Shown one piece after another: positions 34,995 to 44,947 of a DNA stretch of 64,000 nt. The translations under genes were made by a program, and so were the position numbers. Location of the stretch: assembly GCA_022813625.1 (NCBI GenBank), contig JAKLMB010000040.1, positions 62,001 to 126,000 of the forward strand, written 5' to 3'. Position 1 is the stretch's first letter. Each line of letters begins with the position of its first letter. The notes under the pieces were generated by a model. That model worked only from the letters and a program-made list of their open reading frames with translations, had not been told where the DNA came from and did not search any database. This DNA is from Aaosphaeria pasadenensis (taxonomy: Eukaryota; Ascomycota; Dothideomycetes; Pleosporales).

Positions 34995-36271
34995 ATGGCT
35001 AGCATATTCCGGCGCATCTACGACTGGCTCTTGCGCCTATTCTGGTCCGTTTCCCCATAATTCTCATTGTTACCCCCAAACCATGTTCTACATCCACCCA
35101 TGTTTTTACCTGGAATTTGTGCGAAGAAGTTGGTTATGTTCTCTCCAACTCAATCCCGCTGTTCACAGAACAAGATCAAGGAGCACAGAGGGCCGAGCCA
35201 GGGAAAGAAAAAAATGCAAAGAAAAAGAAAAGAAGCAGGAGCAAAAAGCAAAACTTGAGGGAGCAAGCACACGTTCGAAGACACTGACCTCAACGACGAT
35301 GCTGACTGGGAGCGACGCGCAGGGCCACAGAGATGGACATCACGATGATCGGCTTGCAGAATGCCGGCAAGACGTCGTTGTTACGGGTTCTGGCGGTGAG
35401 TGTCTGCCCTTTTGGGAAACCATGGTGCTACGTCGCCGGCATTCCTTTTGATCCCAATTTCGCTGACCGCCAGAGTTCCAGGGTGGAGAATTCACAGTCG
35501 AGTACGTCAACAAGTTCTACTTTCTTTCAGGGTGGCGCGGGATGGCGCCGGTGGCAGCTTGTCTCATCAAACTCAACTCAACTTGGAAGAGAGAGAGATT
35601 TCCATCTGATGCCTCGCGCGATCGTAAGTTCCAATCTAGATGGTCCATGCGCTGATCAATGGTCATAGCTCCATCCCCACGGTGGGCTTCAACATGAAGC
35701 GCGTCCAGAAGGGTCATGTAACCCTGAAGTGGTGAGTACCGATCGTTCGTTTGTCCGTTTGTCCATCTGTCCGTCTGTCCATTTGTCTGTTTGTTCCTCC
35801 TTGTATCGTTCGAGAGGTCACGCATCTCCATGCAGTGCCAAGCCATCGAAGCACCCTTGTCGGCCGATTGCAATCTAATCTACCGAGTGGGAAGAGCATC
35901 TGCTGACCATCGAGCGCAATCACAGTTGGGACCTGGGAGGGCAACCCAGATTTCGTTCCATGTGGGAAAGATATTGCCGCGGCGTGAACGCGATGGTTTT
36001 CATCGTTGATTCGGCCGATAGGGAGGCGTTGCCTGTCGCTCGGGAGGAGTTGAAGCTTCTCCTTGAAAAGCCGGCCTTGGAGGGCATTCCCCTGCTCGTG
36101 CTCGGAAACAAGTCCGACCTGCCCAACAAACTCTCAGTGGACGAGCTGATTGAAGCCCTGAACCTTACGGCAGTGTCGCACCGTGAAGTGAGCTGCTATG
36201 GCATTAGTGCCAAGGAGGAGACGAACTTAGACGCCGTACTCCAATGGTTGATCGCTCGGGCGAGCAAGTAG
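34995..36271 (+). CDS. ARL8: Arl8-type ADP-ribosylation-factor-like small GTPase
   Basis: Five exons (34995-35044, 35323-35395, 35482-35501, 35669-35731, 35926-36271) encode 183 residues; all phases agree and the joined protein aligns to animal Arl8 throughout. Arl8 recruits kinesin adaptors and HOPS to lysosomes or vacuoles; in fungi the role is less studied. Motifs: P-loop GLQNAGKTSL, switch I SIPTVGFNMKRVQKG, WDLGGQ, NKSD and ISAK. The N-terminus MASIFRRIYDWLLRLFW is an amphipathic helix without Gly2, so membrane binding would use N-terminal acetylation as in Arl8, not myristoylation. Exon 3 is a 20-base micro-exon (GGEFTV plus two bases), and intron 1 (278 nt) uses an unusual GTCCGT donor. 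Several frames across the introns look open and are misleading. Confidence 0.93.
35745..35797 (+). repeat. Octamer tandem repeat TTTGTCCG/TCTGTCCA in Arl8 intron 4
   Basis: Six degenerate 8-base units (TTTGTCCG, TTTGTCCA, TCTGTCCG and so on) start just inside the donor of intron 4. Pyrimidine/G-rich, so length variants should be tolerated. Confidence 0.75.
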
Positions 36272-38719
36272 GTGGTTGAGGGTCTAATTTTTCCGAGTTG
36301 GTGATTTGAAGAGCGAAGATTCGGAATCATTACGACATGATCGGTTCGAACGACGATTTCGGATGCTTTGGTCCGAAAGTACGAGTAATCGAGGGGGACG
36401 AATGGCTTGGTGCTTGAACGGTTCTTCAGTGCGAAATGCCTTTCTGGGCGAACTTCATGACTCCTGACGGGCCAGTGTCGGTCTTGACTACGGCTGTCAG
36501 CTTTTGTACGACATACTTAACGATTCTAACGACGTGACGGAAAGAAAGACGGGCAGTCTCATCTGCGGGCTAGCGATGGCCAACCCCAACCCCCAAGCGT
36601 AGCAAGTTCAGTTCACTTCTTTTTTCTTCGATTTCTTTTGTTTTCGTGTCTCTCTTCAGCAGGCGATCATGATTATGTCTAGGAGACTTGTTGTTGTGAT
36701 AGGTCGATAGGAGGCAGGGTTCGCAATTTGGCAGTACAGATTCCTGAAGATATATCCGCAGGCTGGTACTGTACCAGCCGGCTTGCACATGTTCCACATT
36801 TGTTGCCGTGACCCGAATGATTGCATGATCGAGATACTGGGTTTGAAGATGGAACCCAATTCTTGTCTGACCTGTTGGCCACGACCAGTTCGGTGGAGAG
36901 TCACGTTCCTCGTCGTGTGAGGGGACTTCTTGCTGAAGAATGTGCGGCCCTTCTCTCACTGCGACAAGACCGAGTCCAAAGCCTTGGGTAGACGGAAGCT
37001 TGTCAACGTCTCAGTCGCTGAAATGAGAGTTGAGAAGCACCAGCAAGTCCAGGCCAGCTTCCATAGTAGACACTGAGCCATTGCGCATAGGGGTGAGTTA
37101 TGCGCAACTGGAGGGGAATTCAAGACCGGAATCGCAGCAGTGTCGGTACATTGTGACGGAGCTCCATCCCAGGCATGTCGAAGGACGAAGAGCGTGCCAT
37201 GATCGCGGCTACCCACACCGACAAACGCATCGCACACCGGACTCGAAGAAGAGAGCTCGAAGCTGAAGAGAAAAGGAAGAAAATTCGAAGATTCCGCACC
37301 CCAAAAAAAAGGTGCCAAACGCGAACAACGAGAAACGGACGGCCGACACTACAGATAGTAGTAGTAGTATTATTATTCATTTTCGCAAGCCAACAAAGTC
37401 AGTCTCTCCCGAACAATTGACAACTCATAGTGCATTAGCGCCAATCTGGGTGTTGAGCGGCTGATTGGCTGGCGGAGTCGGTTGGCCGCTCGCATCCCTG
37501 CCGGCAACCAAGCAGCGCAAGCATGCGAACGTACGGCTTGCGGAGGTGGTCAATCCGGTCGAATGCCTTCCTTCATCCATAATACTGTACGAGAACGGAG
37601 TGGGTTGCGCAGAGGAGGATGATCTGTGTGGTTATGGGAAATTGTCTTCGATAATACGGTGAGCAGGTCGTACAAGATGAGGTGCTTGACGTGGATGTTT
37701 AACGTGGACGAGGGAGTATGCTATCCAGGGTCTTGGGAGAATCAAACAGTAAAGAGAATGGGTCGTCTACATATTCCGTACCCTACAAGTACTCGTGGAA
37801 TGGGCACGAGGATTATGAAATGTTTGGTACGGGTATGCGGAGTACACTACGGAGTGTATCTCAGGATTTCACGGTCTTCGAGGATCAGTTATCCTCATTC
37901 ATGGATAACTACCTATGTACGGAGTACTGGTACTGGGTGGATGATGGACTTGCTCTCGCCTACTTCCCCGCCTTTCCCATCAATGATTTACCTTTAGCTT
38001 GGTCGTTGGATAGTGCGCGGAGTATCTACTCGTTAATAAGTAGACGTTTCCTCTATTCAAAGACAATACTTGATAGAATTGCATTCCATTCTTCATATGT
38101 GAACGGAGTGGAAATTCACAGGTATTTGATTTGATTGAATGCGCACGATCTCCGAGGTCTCTGTTTTACTTAATCCTCCCGATTCATCCATGCATGATTG
38201 TACTTACCGGGTAGTAGTCGAGTCTCGAGACGCGGATTCGTGGCGGTGCAAGAGGTGATCATGAGTACGTACTGAGTACCAAGACTTCTCTGTTGGGTGC
38301 TTCCAAATCATCACGCGAGGTAGAATCCAGAACCCGACAGAAGAATTAATTCAAATATTTGCCGGAAAATTACTCTGTTCGATGTATGCGGTATAATGCA
38401 GTCGTAATAGCTTGGTCCGCAGCAATACCAAGAGAGCAATAGCACGTGCCAGCGCTGTTTTCTGGCCATTGTGGCTGATTTTCCGCTCTTTCCGTCTTCT
38501 GCCAAGTCAACGCGTCATACCCCTTCATAACCCTCCTAGCTCCCACCCACCCGCTCTTTCATCACTCCCTCTTACGCTTTGCGCAACATCATCATCATCA
38601 TCCTTCAAATCATCAACAAGACACTACCTGTCTCCACATCGATCGGGTCCTTAGCCTACCAACGACCACTCTAGTTCTCACCATCACCCTGCTAATTCGT
38701 GCTCACACAATAAGCCAAG
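36272..38719. other. Intergenic, ARL8 to RCR gene
   Basis: About 2.4 kb with no supported gene. Open frames at 36570-37318 (-) and 37718-38134 (+) have no recognisable domain. One copy of TACGGAGTA is at 37918-37926. The right end is the RCR promoter and CT-rich leader. Confidence 0.45.
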
Positions 38720-39489
38720 ATGCCTGCCCTTCAACCAAGAGATGTTCGGTGAGTTTGCGCCACCCTAGCTATTTGTCTTGCGGTCTTGCTTGTTTCCTTT
38801 ATATGCCCTTTTGTCCTTCACGTCATGCAACGCTTACCTCACGATTCTCTCTACATCACTACTCTACCGCTATCTGTCTACCATCATTCTTCTCTCAATT
38901 TGTCCTTCAACGCCTAGAATTCATCTCGCCGTTCCCTTTCATCATCTAACATACAATGGCTAGGTGCTATTACGACAGTTATACCGGCCGCCGCCAATGT
39001 TATCGCAGCGCATGGAATGACTGGGTTCGTTGGGTTGTTCTCGCTGTCATAATAGTCGGATTCTTCCTGCTGTTCATGCTCTGCTCGTAAGTTTTGTTCA
39101 GATCGCTATAATCTACCGTTCCTCGCCATCTAACATTGATCAGATGCATTACTGCCCGTCGCCGACGCAAAGCAGGTCGCCAACCCTTCTATGGAACTGG
39201 ATGGGCGGCGCGACCTTCCAACGGCACCAACAATGCGCAACCCTACTACAACAACCAGTACAACCAGAACCAGCCAGCACCACCGTACTCCCAGCAACCC
39301 CAAAACAACGGCTACTACGGCGCAAACCAAGGTTACTATGGCCAGCAGCAGTATGGCCAGCAACCGTACGGCCAGCAGAATGGCGTCGAACTTCAACAGC
39401 CCCAGGCCACATACAACCGCGGAGGCGACAACGAATACGCTCCCCCGGCTGGCCCACCTCCCGGCAAAGGTGACGGCATCATCCGATAG
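38720..39489 (+). CDS. RCR-family membrane protein (Congo red resistance, chitin synthesis regulation)
   Basis: Exons 38720-38748, 38964-39086 and 39144-39489 encode 165 residues. Yeast Rcr1/Rcr2 limit chitin deposition and act with the ubiquitin ligase Rsp5 in sorting plasma-membrane proteins from ER, endosome or vacuole membranes. Layout matches: a short lumenal Cys/Tyr segment (CYYDSYTGRRQCYRSAW), one transmembrane helix (about 31-53, VRWVVLAVIIVGFFLLFMLCSC), a basic stop-transfer stretch RRRRKAGRQPFYGTGW, and a cytosolic tail rich in Gln, Asn, Tyr and Pro. The first exon encodes only nine codons and two bases. The tail has PPYS and PP-rich segments that could bind WW domains, but no strict PPxY. 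Confidence 0.87.
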
Positions 39490-40319
39490 AGCGCATTTGG
39501 GTCCTTGTCGGATTCATGCATCGGCATGACTCGATGTACCGAAACGAGCAAATGATGGTCGCGGAGTCTAGAGAGCAAACGGCGTTCGTTTCATGTTTCA
39601 TACGTTATCGATCTTTTTTTTGGTAGGGCTTAGGCTTGGGCTGTACATTGTCATTGGATTTTTTTGGGCGCGGGTCGATACCTCTACCTCCGGGGATAAA
39701 GTTGGAGTTTCGCGATTATGATAACTTAATTGTTGTTTCTATATTCGATCGATTGGGCATTACCCGCGATCTTCATTAATCACAGTACCATTACTTCCAT
39801 GGTATCCCCGTTGACATGATCATATCTCGCATTATTGACAGTGACAGATTATACGGTGCTTTTTCCCATAATCTCCCGACTTATTCGCCAATTCAGTATC
39901 ATCACCATGGCCATCCAACGACGCTCAATATCAAAGCTACCTGTGGACTATCACATGCAACCCTACCAACTACCCCCACTCCCCATCCTAAAAGCATGTT
40001 TACTCATGTCTACCGTTAATCTTAGACTTACCCAGTCCCACAGATCAACCTTCTTCAATGAACAACCAATCGATACATCCATCCATTAATCAACTGATCG
40101 ATCCCTCTCTTTCTAAAGCGTATACACGAACTCGGGATTCTCCCGGTCAGTCAAATCAAGCCACCTACACTTCTCGTCAGCCCCTTTTCCCATCTCTTCA
40201 AACCCATCCTCTCCCAACAAGAAATTCTCAAACGAAGCAAAGAAACACGTTAGAAGCGAGTCAAACAAAGAAAAGAGCAAGAGATATACATATACACATA
40301 AACACACGGGAAATTTCAC
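39490..40319. other. Intergenic, RCR 3' end to MFS transporter 3' end
   Basis: A convergent interval of about 830 bases; no gene seen. Confidence 0.6.
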
Positions 40320-42373
40320 TCACTCCTGGTTCTCAAGGCGCACGTAGCCCGCCCCGCCGCGGACTGCCGCCTTGGACGCGTTCTGCCGCGCGTAGTAGAC
40401 GTGGACGAAGGCCAGGATGCCGAGGGCGACGGCCCAGCAGACGATGATTGTGATTTCCGCGGGGACGTAGCGGGGCGCGTGCTCTGGGCGGAAGGTCTGT
40501 GGGCCTGATTCGCGTTCGTGTCAACGCTTCATTTGATGCAGATGATGAAGGGGATGGGGGAAAGGGGGGAAGGGAGGAAGGAGGGGTGAGACGTACCGAT
40601 GATGTTCCCCGTACAGTACCCGATAAGATACATGGCCGCGACGGTCGTCTTCTTCGTATACCCGGCGACGTTACTGCTAATGAGACTCAGCAGCGCGACG
40701 AACGGCGTCGGGCTCGCCTGCGTGAGGTAGTATCCCGCGAGTCGGCCGCTGTTGTTGCTGAGCGGCAATGCGACGATGAGGATCATGCCGAGGAGTGCGA
40801 GCGCGAGGCCGGCCATGGAGACGAGGATTCGCCGGCCGATGCGGTCGCCGTACCAGGCGCAGAGGATGAGGGCGACGACTTCGACGGCGCCGCCGGGCGT
40901 GCCGTATAGGAGGGATTGCTCGGGCGTGTAGCCGAAGCCGACGATGAGCTGGGAGAAGAAGTTGGATATACCTCCTGTTGTTGTTGTTTTCTGTCAACAC
41001 TTTTTTCCTGTTTCTCTTTCTCGGACGGGGTCGACACAACAAACTGTTCCGGCCAAAAGGATGATAGAAGAACTATGGAATCTCACTCACCGTTCGGAAT
41101 GCTAGCAATGAGGGCATAAAAGAAGAAAGCCCAACACATCGGATCCAGCAACGCCTCCCTCATCTGATACCCCTTAAAATGCTTATTCCCGACTCCCTGG
41201 CCATTAATCCTAATCCTCTCGATCGCGAGTATCCTCTCCTCCTTCGTCAACCATCGACAATTGATCTGGCTATCCGGCACCGCCCACAGAAACACGGCTC
41301 CCACGCCCGCCGTCAGCAGCCCCGTCGCCAAAAACACAATCTTCCACGGCTCGAGCAGCGTGCCCGTCCTCCGGCACCCAACCGCAATCCCGTACGCCAG
41401 CACCCCGCCAAAGATCTGCGCGAACCCGTTGAACGAGAACCAGATGCCCGTGCGGGTTCCCTGCTCGCGACGAGTGTACCACTGGGATGTGAAGAGCGCG
41501 AAGCCGGGGGTCACGGCGGCTTCGAAGATGCCGAGGAAGAGGCGGATGGCGATGGCGCCGCCGTAGTTGTCGACGGCTGCGAAGCACGCGAGCACGGTGC
41601 CCCACATTATGATGTTGAAGGCCGCTTTTTTTTCGTTGTCGTTAGAAATCGAATCTCCATGGAAAACGGGTTGGATATGGGGTTTCGAGGAAGAGAAGGA
41701 CGTACAGTACTTTCCGAGCGGCAAACGCTGCAGCAATCGATTCGTAGGATACTCCCAGAACAGGTACCCGAAATAAAACATGGAGCTGAGCCTTTACAGC
41801 AACCAAAAACCGCCCGGGAGAGAGTTTCAGCCAGATGTTCACAATATAAAAACCGTACATGGTCTAGGTGGGTAGGATGATGGGACAGGGCGGGACAGAG
41901 TGAACAATTGTACTGACCAGCTATACTGCGACCCATTGATTGAAATGCCGCTGTGCAGTTTGTCGGACGAGGGCGGTAACTTGAGACCCATGATGCTGGC
42001 GTAGCTCAGCGTCGTTTTGTCCAGGTAGTTGAGGCCGTATACGATGCACATGATCTACCCCCAATAGTTCAATCATCAGCATCCAGACTCAGTCTTCCTT
42101 CCTCCCTCATGCCTTTCTATCTTTTTTCTTCCCGTCACAGGAATTGGGGTGCAAGGAGAGAGGGAGAGAGTAACAGACCGGCATCAGATGCAAATCAATC
42201 TTCCGCAGCAACCTCTTGTTCTCCGCAGGCGTCAACACGATGGACTGGCCCTCCAGCGCCTTCAACGCTGCGTCCGCATCGTGCGAGTGCTTGAGCAGCT
42301 CCTGCGACACTAGGTTCGTGCTCGTGTGGCCCTCCTCGACATCACCGCTCTTTTCGAGGTCCGAGGGTGCCAT
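40320..42373 (-). CDS. MFS transporter, anion:cation symporter (Dal5/allantoate permease) family
   Basis: Six exons on the minus strand (42373-42179, 42054-41918, 41791-41706, 41624-41091, 40974-40597, 40504-40320) encode 504 residues, standard for the family, which imports small organic anions (allantoate, nicotinate, pantothenate and others) with protons. Landmarks: KRLLRKIDLHLMPVIMCIVYGLNYLDKTTLSYAS (helix 1), FYFGYLFWEYPTNRLLQRLPLGKY (helix 2 with family motif), RLFLGIFEAAVTPGF, TRTGIWFSFNGFAQIFGG, and WYGDRIGRR between later helices. Predicted helices add to about 12. The substrate cannot be told from sequence; no nitrogen or vitamin genes sit next to it. Two exon joins (SW to LSSM, KY to SAF) depend on choosing among nearby acceptors but follow the family pattern. 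Confidence 0.88.
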
Positions 42374-43660
42374 TGTTTGCTTGGGAGCTGGGACGACGAG
42401 CAGGTGTGCTGGTAGAGGGACAGCCTTGTTGCGCAGATGGGGACGAGGTGGTGCGTCACTGCGAGAAAAAAAAAAGGAAGACAATGTTGCTCACTCACGC
42501 ACTCACTGCCTGCGAGCAATTACATCACCGAGCGATAAGATGGATGGATGGATATAAGTGTAGGTACGGAGTAGGTAGGTAGTGTTATCAAGGTTCCACC
42601 CACGCGGTGTCCATCCATGCTATGCGACACAACGACCTCCCCCTCCTCCCCGCCCATTCATTCATCCATACATTCAGTTCAATGCTACCTCAATCCCTCA
42701 AACGAACGAACCCCAATTAATCTAGGTACGTACTCAGATCCCCTTGCAACCTACCAACTCGCAAGATAGCTGGCTAGCCATCATGCGCGACACTACCTCT
42801 CACGAGAAGGCAAGGCCGTCAAGTCGCACAATGACCGCATCACTTACCGGCGCTAGCAACGCAAGAGTTACATGCAAGTGGGACGGCCACCATATACAGA
42901 GTACTGCCGATCAGCTAATAAGCATTTCGTGTGTTTTATTCGCCGACTGGGTGAGGGGTCGGTCCCGGATCAGCTGTTACTTTTTATCTCGAAGGGGAGG
43001 GGGAGGGGAAAGGTGATGAGCAAGGTTGATTCCCAGAAACAGAAGCTGTGAGAAGCAATATGTACCGCTGCCATGTAATGCTTGTAGTGATTTAACTACC
43101 TACCTTACTTAGGTGAGAGGTGCATGGTCCTGGATGTGGACGAGATGTGGTTCGTTGGACGTTGATGAGGTCGGAGGCGCTAGGCTGTGTTGAGGCAATC
43201 GCGACTTAACCAACCTTGGTGCATAGATCCGCATACGGCAAGAGTACAGATAAGCTTAAACTGTAATCAAATGACACGCTTCTTCATGCTGCACCACAAA
43301 CCATCACAAAATTCACAGGCTCACTTGTCATGAAATAAACAGAAAGTATGATCGACTTCAATAATGGAGTTTGTTAATATCAGAATTACAGTTCTCGACA
43401 ACGACGTCCGTTGCGAGTACAACTGCCCATATATACGCCTTCGAGCAACCCTTTTTATACGTCGTGCTATAACCAGTTCCCATCGTCGCCATGTCATTAT
43501 GGAAACAGAAAGATACAAACGCCATTGAGATGCATGAAGCTCGCTAAAGTTCAAAATGCCACCCCTGGGCCAACCACGGCCAATTGATGCAAAATAGATA
43601 AAGGAAAAGTCATACGCAAAATATATGTAGAACTGTGGATTTGCAGATTCAGTAAACATA
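42374..43660. other. Intergenic, MFS promoter and WOPR gene 3' end
   Basis: About 1.3 kb without a gene. One TACGGAGTA copy at 42565-42573 lies about 190 bases upstream of the transporter start. Confidence 0.5.
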
Positions 43661-44947
43661 TCAACGGAAGGTTGAATTGAGCTTATTGATCGCGTTCTCC
43701 GAAACAGCGGTAGCGCTGGAATGGGTTGCCATTCCAGTCGCCATGGGTGGAAGTGGACGTTGGTTGTTACCGGGGCTACGACTTCCGGAACGGCTGTTGT
43801 TCTGGGTATTCGCGCTGGTCTCGTTCAACAGGGTGTTGATGCTAGGTACATTCCTCGTAGAAGCACCTGTGTCGGTGCTTTCTGCGGCAGCCGACTCTTT
43901 GGTCTTGTTCTCTGAGGGCTGAGGGGAGGATGGCTTCGCGATCGCGCCATTGATTGCGGGAAGTTGCGGTCCTGGTTCGGGTAGGGTGACGCTCACTGAA
44001 GGCACGCGATGGCTAGGCGGTTGTGGTGGTTGTGGCGCGGGCGCCTGTGCCGCCTGCTGCAGATGCTCAAGCGGCTGCGGGCTTCGTTGGGGGATATTGG
44101 GTACGAAATGCGGTTGTGGTTGGGCAAAATATGCATGGGGAGCATGCTGGGGAGCCAATCCGCTCATTCCTTGATGTGGGTAGCCAGGAGGCGCAAAATA
44201 GACCTGGGGGTAGCCTACGGCCAGGGGGCTAGGATATAATTGATAGCCGTATGGGGGAGTCGGCGGATACACCATGACGGCATGTGGTGATCGGTGAGGT
44301 TGGGCGTAGGGTGAGGGAGAAGCTGTTGCCTGTGGTGGTGGTTGCGGGTATGGGGAGCCAGGCATGGGCGTACGTGTCATTGGGGGTACGGTTGCGGTCT
44401 CGTTGACGGAGGATTCTGGGTACATCTGCTTGGGCGGTCGGATATGGCGAAGTTGCGGATCTGTCGTTGGTTGTTGGAGGTTGTTGGCTGCTGGGCTGGA
44501 GCGGGAGAAATAGCTGATGAGGTGGAGGTGTTGTCCCTGCGATGTGGTGATACTGAAAGATTGCTTCATGAGCCCGTCGGGCTTGTAGCGGTATCCATCG
44601 GGTCCCTCCCCCTCAGAATCTCCAGTGGCTGAACCGTCGGGAGACTTGCCGCTCGGCCGCTTCTTATCTGGGATATAGCCATTGCTTCCACCTCCTCGCT
44701 TTCCCTCCATTTCGCGATATGTCAAGAAGCTGCCGGATACACGACTGGCACTCCAGGACTTTCCGTCTGTCCATCTCCTCATACCAGCTTCGCGTTCATC
44801 CCAAACGAACACAGACCCTGACTTGATTTGTTGGCGCTCCTTCTCTGACAATCGACGCTGGACTCGTGGGAGTAGACCGATGCGGCAAGCTTCGAAAAGG
44901 ATGATTGCGTCCGCCGGGGTGCGGACATGCCCATGATATGTTTCCAT
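43661..44947 (-). CDS. WOPR-domain master transcription regulator (Wor1/Ryp1/Sge1/OsaA class)
   Basis: A single exon of 428 residues. WOPR proteins bind DNA and control morphological switching, development and virulence programmes (Wor1 in Candida, Ryp1 in Histoplasma, Sge1 in Fusarium, OsaA in Aspergillus). WOPR box 1 spans about 1-85 (METYHGHVRTPADAI, SGSVFVWDEREAGMRRWTDGKSWSASRV, FLTYREME) and box 2 about 122-150 (YKPDGLMKQSFSITTSQGQHLHLISYFS). The VRTPADA and VWDEREAGM wording places it in the Wor1/Ryp1/Sge1 class rather than the Gti1/Pac2 class. The remaining 270 residues are Pro/Gln/Tyr-rich and disordered, a likely activation region, ending with Ser/Asn-rich sequence. It starts with the box itself, so the ATG at 44947 is secure. 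Nearly 9 kb without a firm gene lies upstream. Confidence 0.95.
   Translation of the reverse strand: METYHGHVRTPADAIILFEACRIGLLPRVQRRLSEKERQQIKSGSVFVWDEREAGMRRWTDGKSWSASRVSGSFLTYREMEGKRGGGSNGYIPDKKRPSGKSPDGSATGDSEGEGPDGYRYKPDGLMKQSFSITTSQGQHLHLISYFSRSSPAANNLQQPTTDPQLRHIRPPKQMYPESSVNETATVPPMTRTPMPGSPYPQPPPQATASPSPYAQPHRSPHAVMVYPPTPPYGYQLYPSPLAVGYPQVYFAPPGYPHQGMSGLAPQHAPHAYFAQPQPHFVPNIPQRSPQPLEHLQQAAQAPAPQPPQPPSHRVPSVSVTLPEPGPQLPAINGAIAKPSSPQPSENKTKESAAAESTDTGASTRNVPSINTLLNETSANTQNNSRSGSRSPGNNQRPLPPMATGMATHSSATAVSENAINKLNSTFR

Noticed and set aside
36570..37318. Possible small secreted or Cys-rich minus-strand protein in the ARL8-RCR gap
   Set aside because: Three overlapping frames each look partly plausible, but no consistent splice model, signal peptide plus body, or known motif could be built.
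40320..44947. Transporter plus WOPR regulator as part of a secondary-metabolite cluster
   Set aside because: No polyketide synthase, peptide synthetase, terpene cyclase, P450 or other tailoring gene lies nearby; the neighbours are housekeeping genes.
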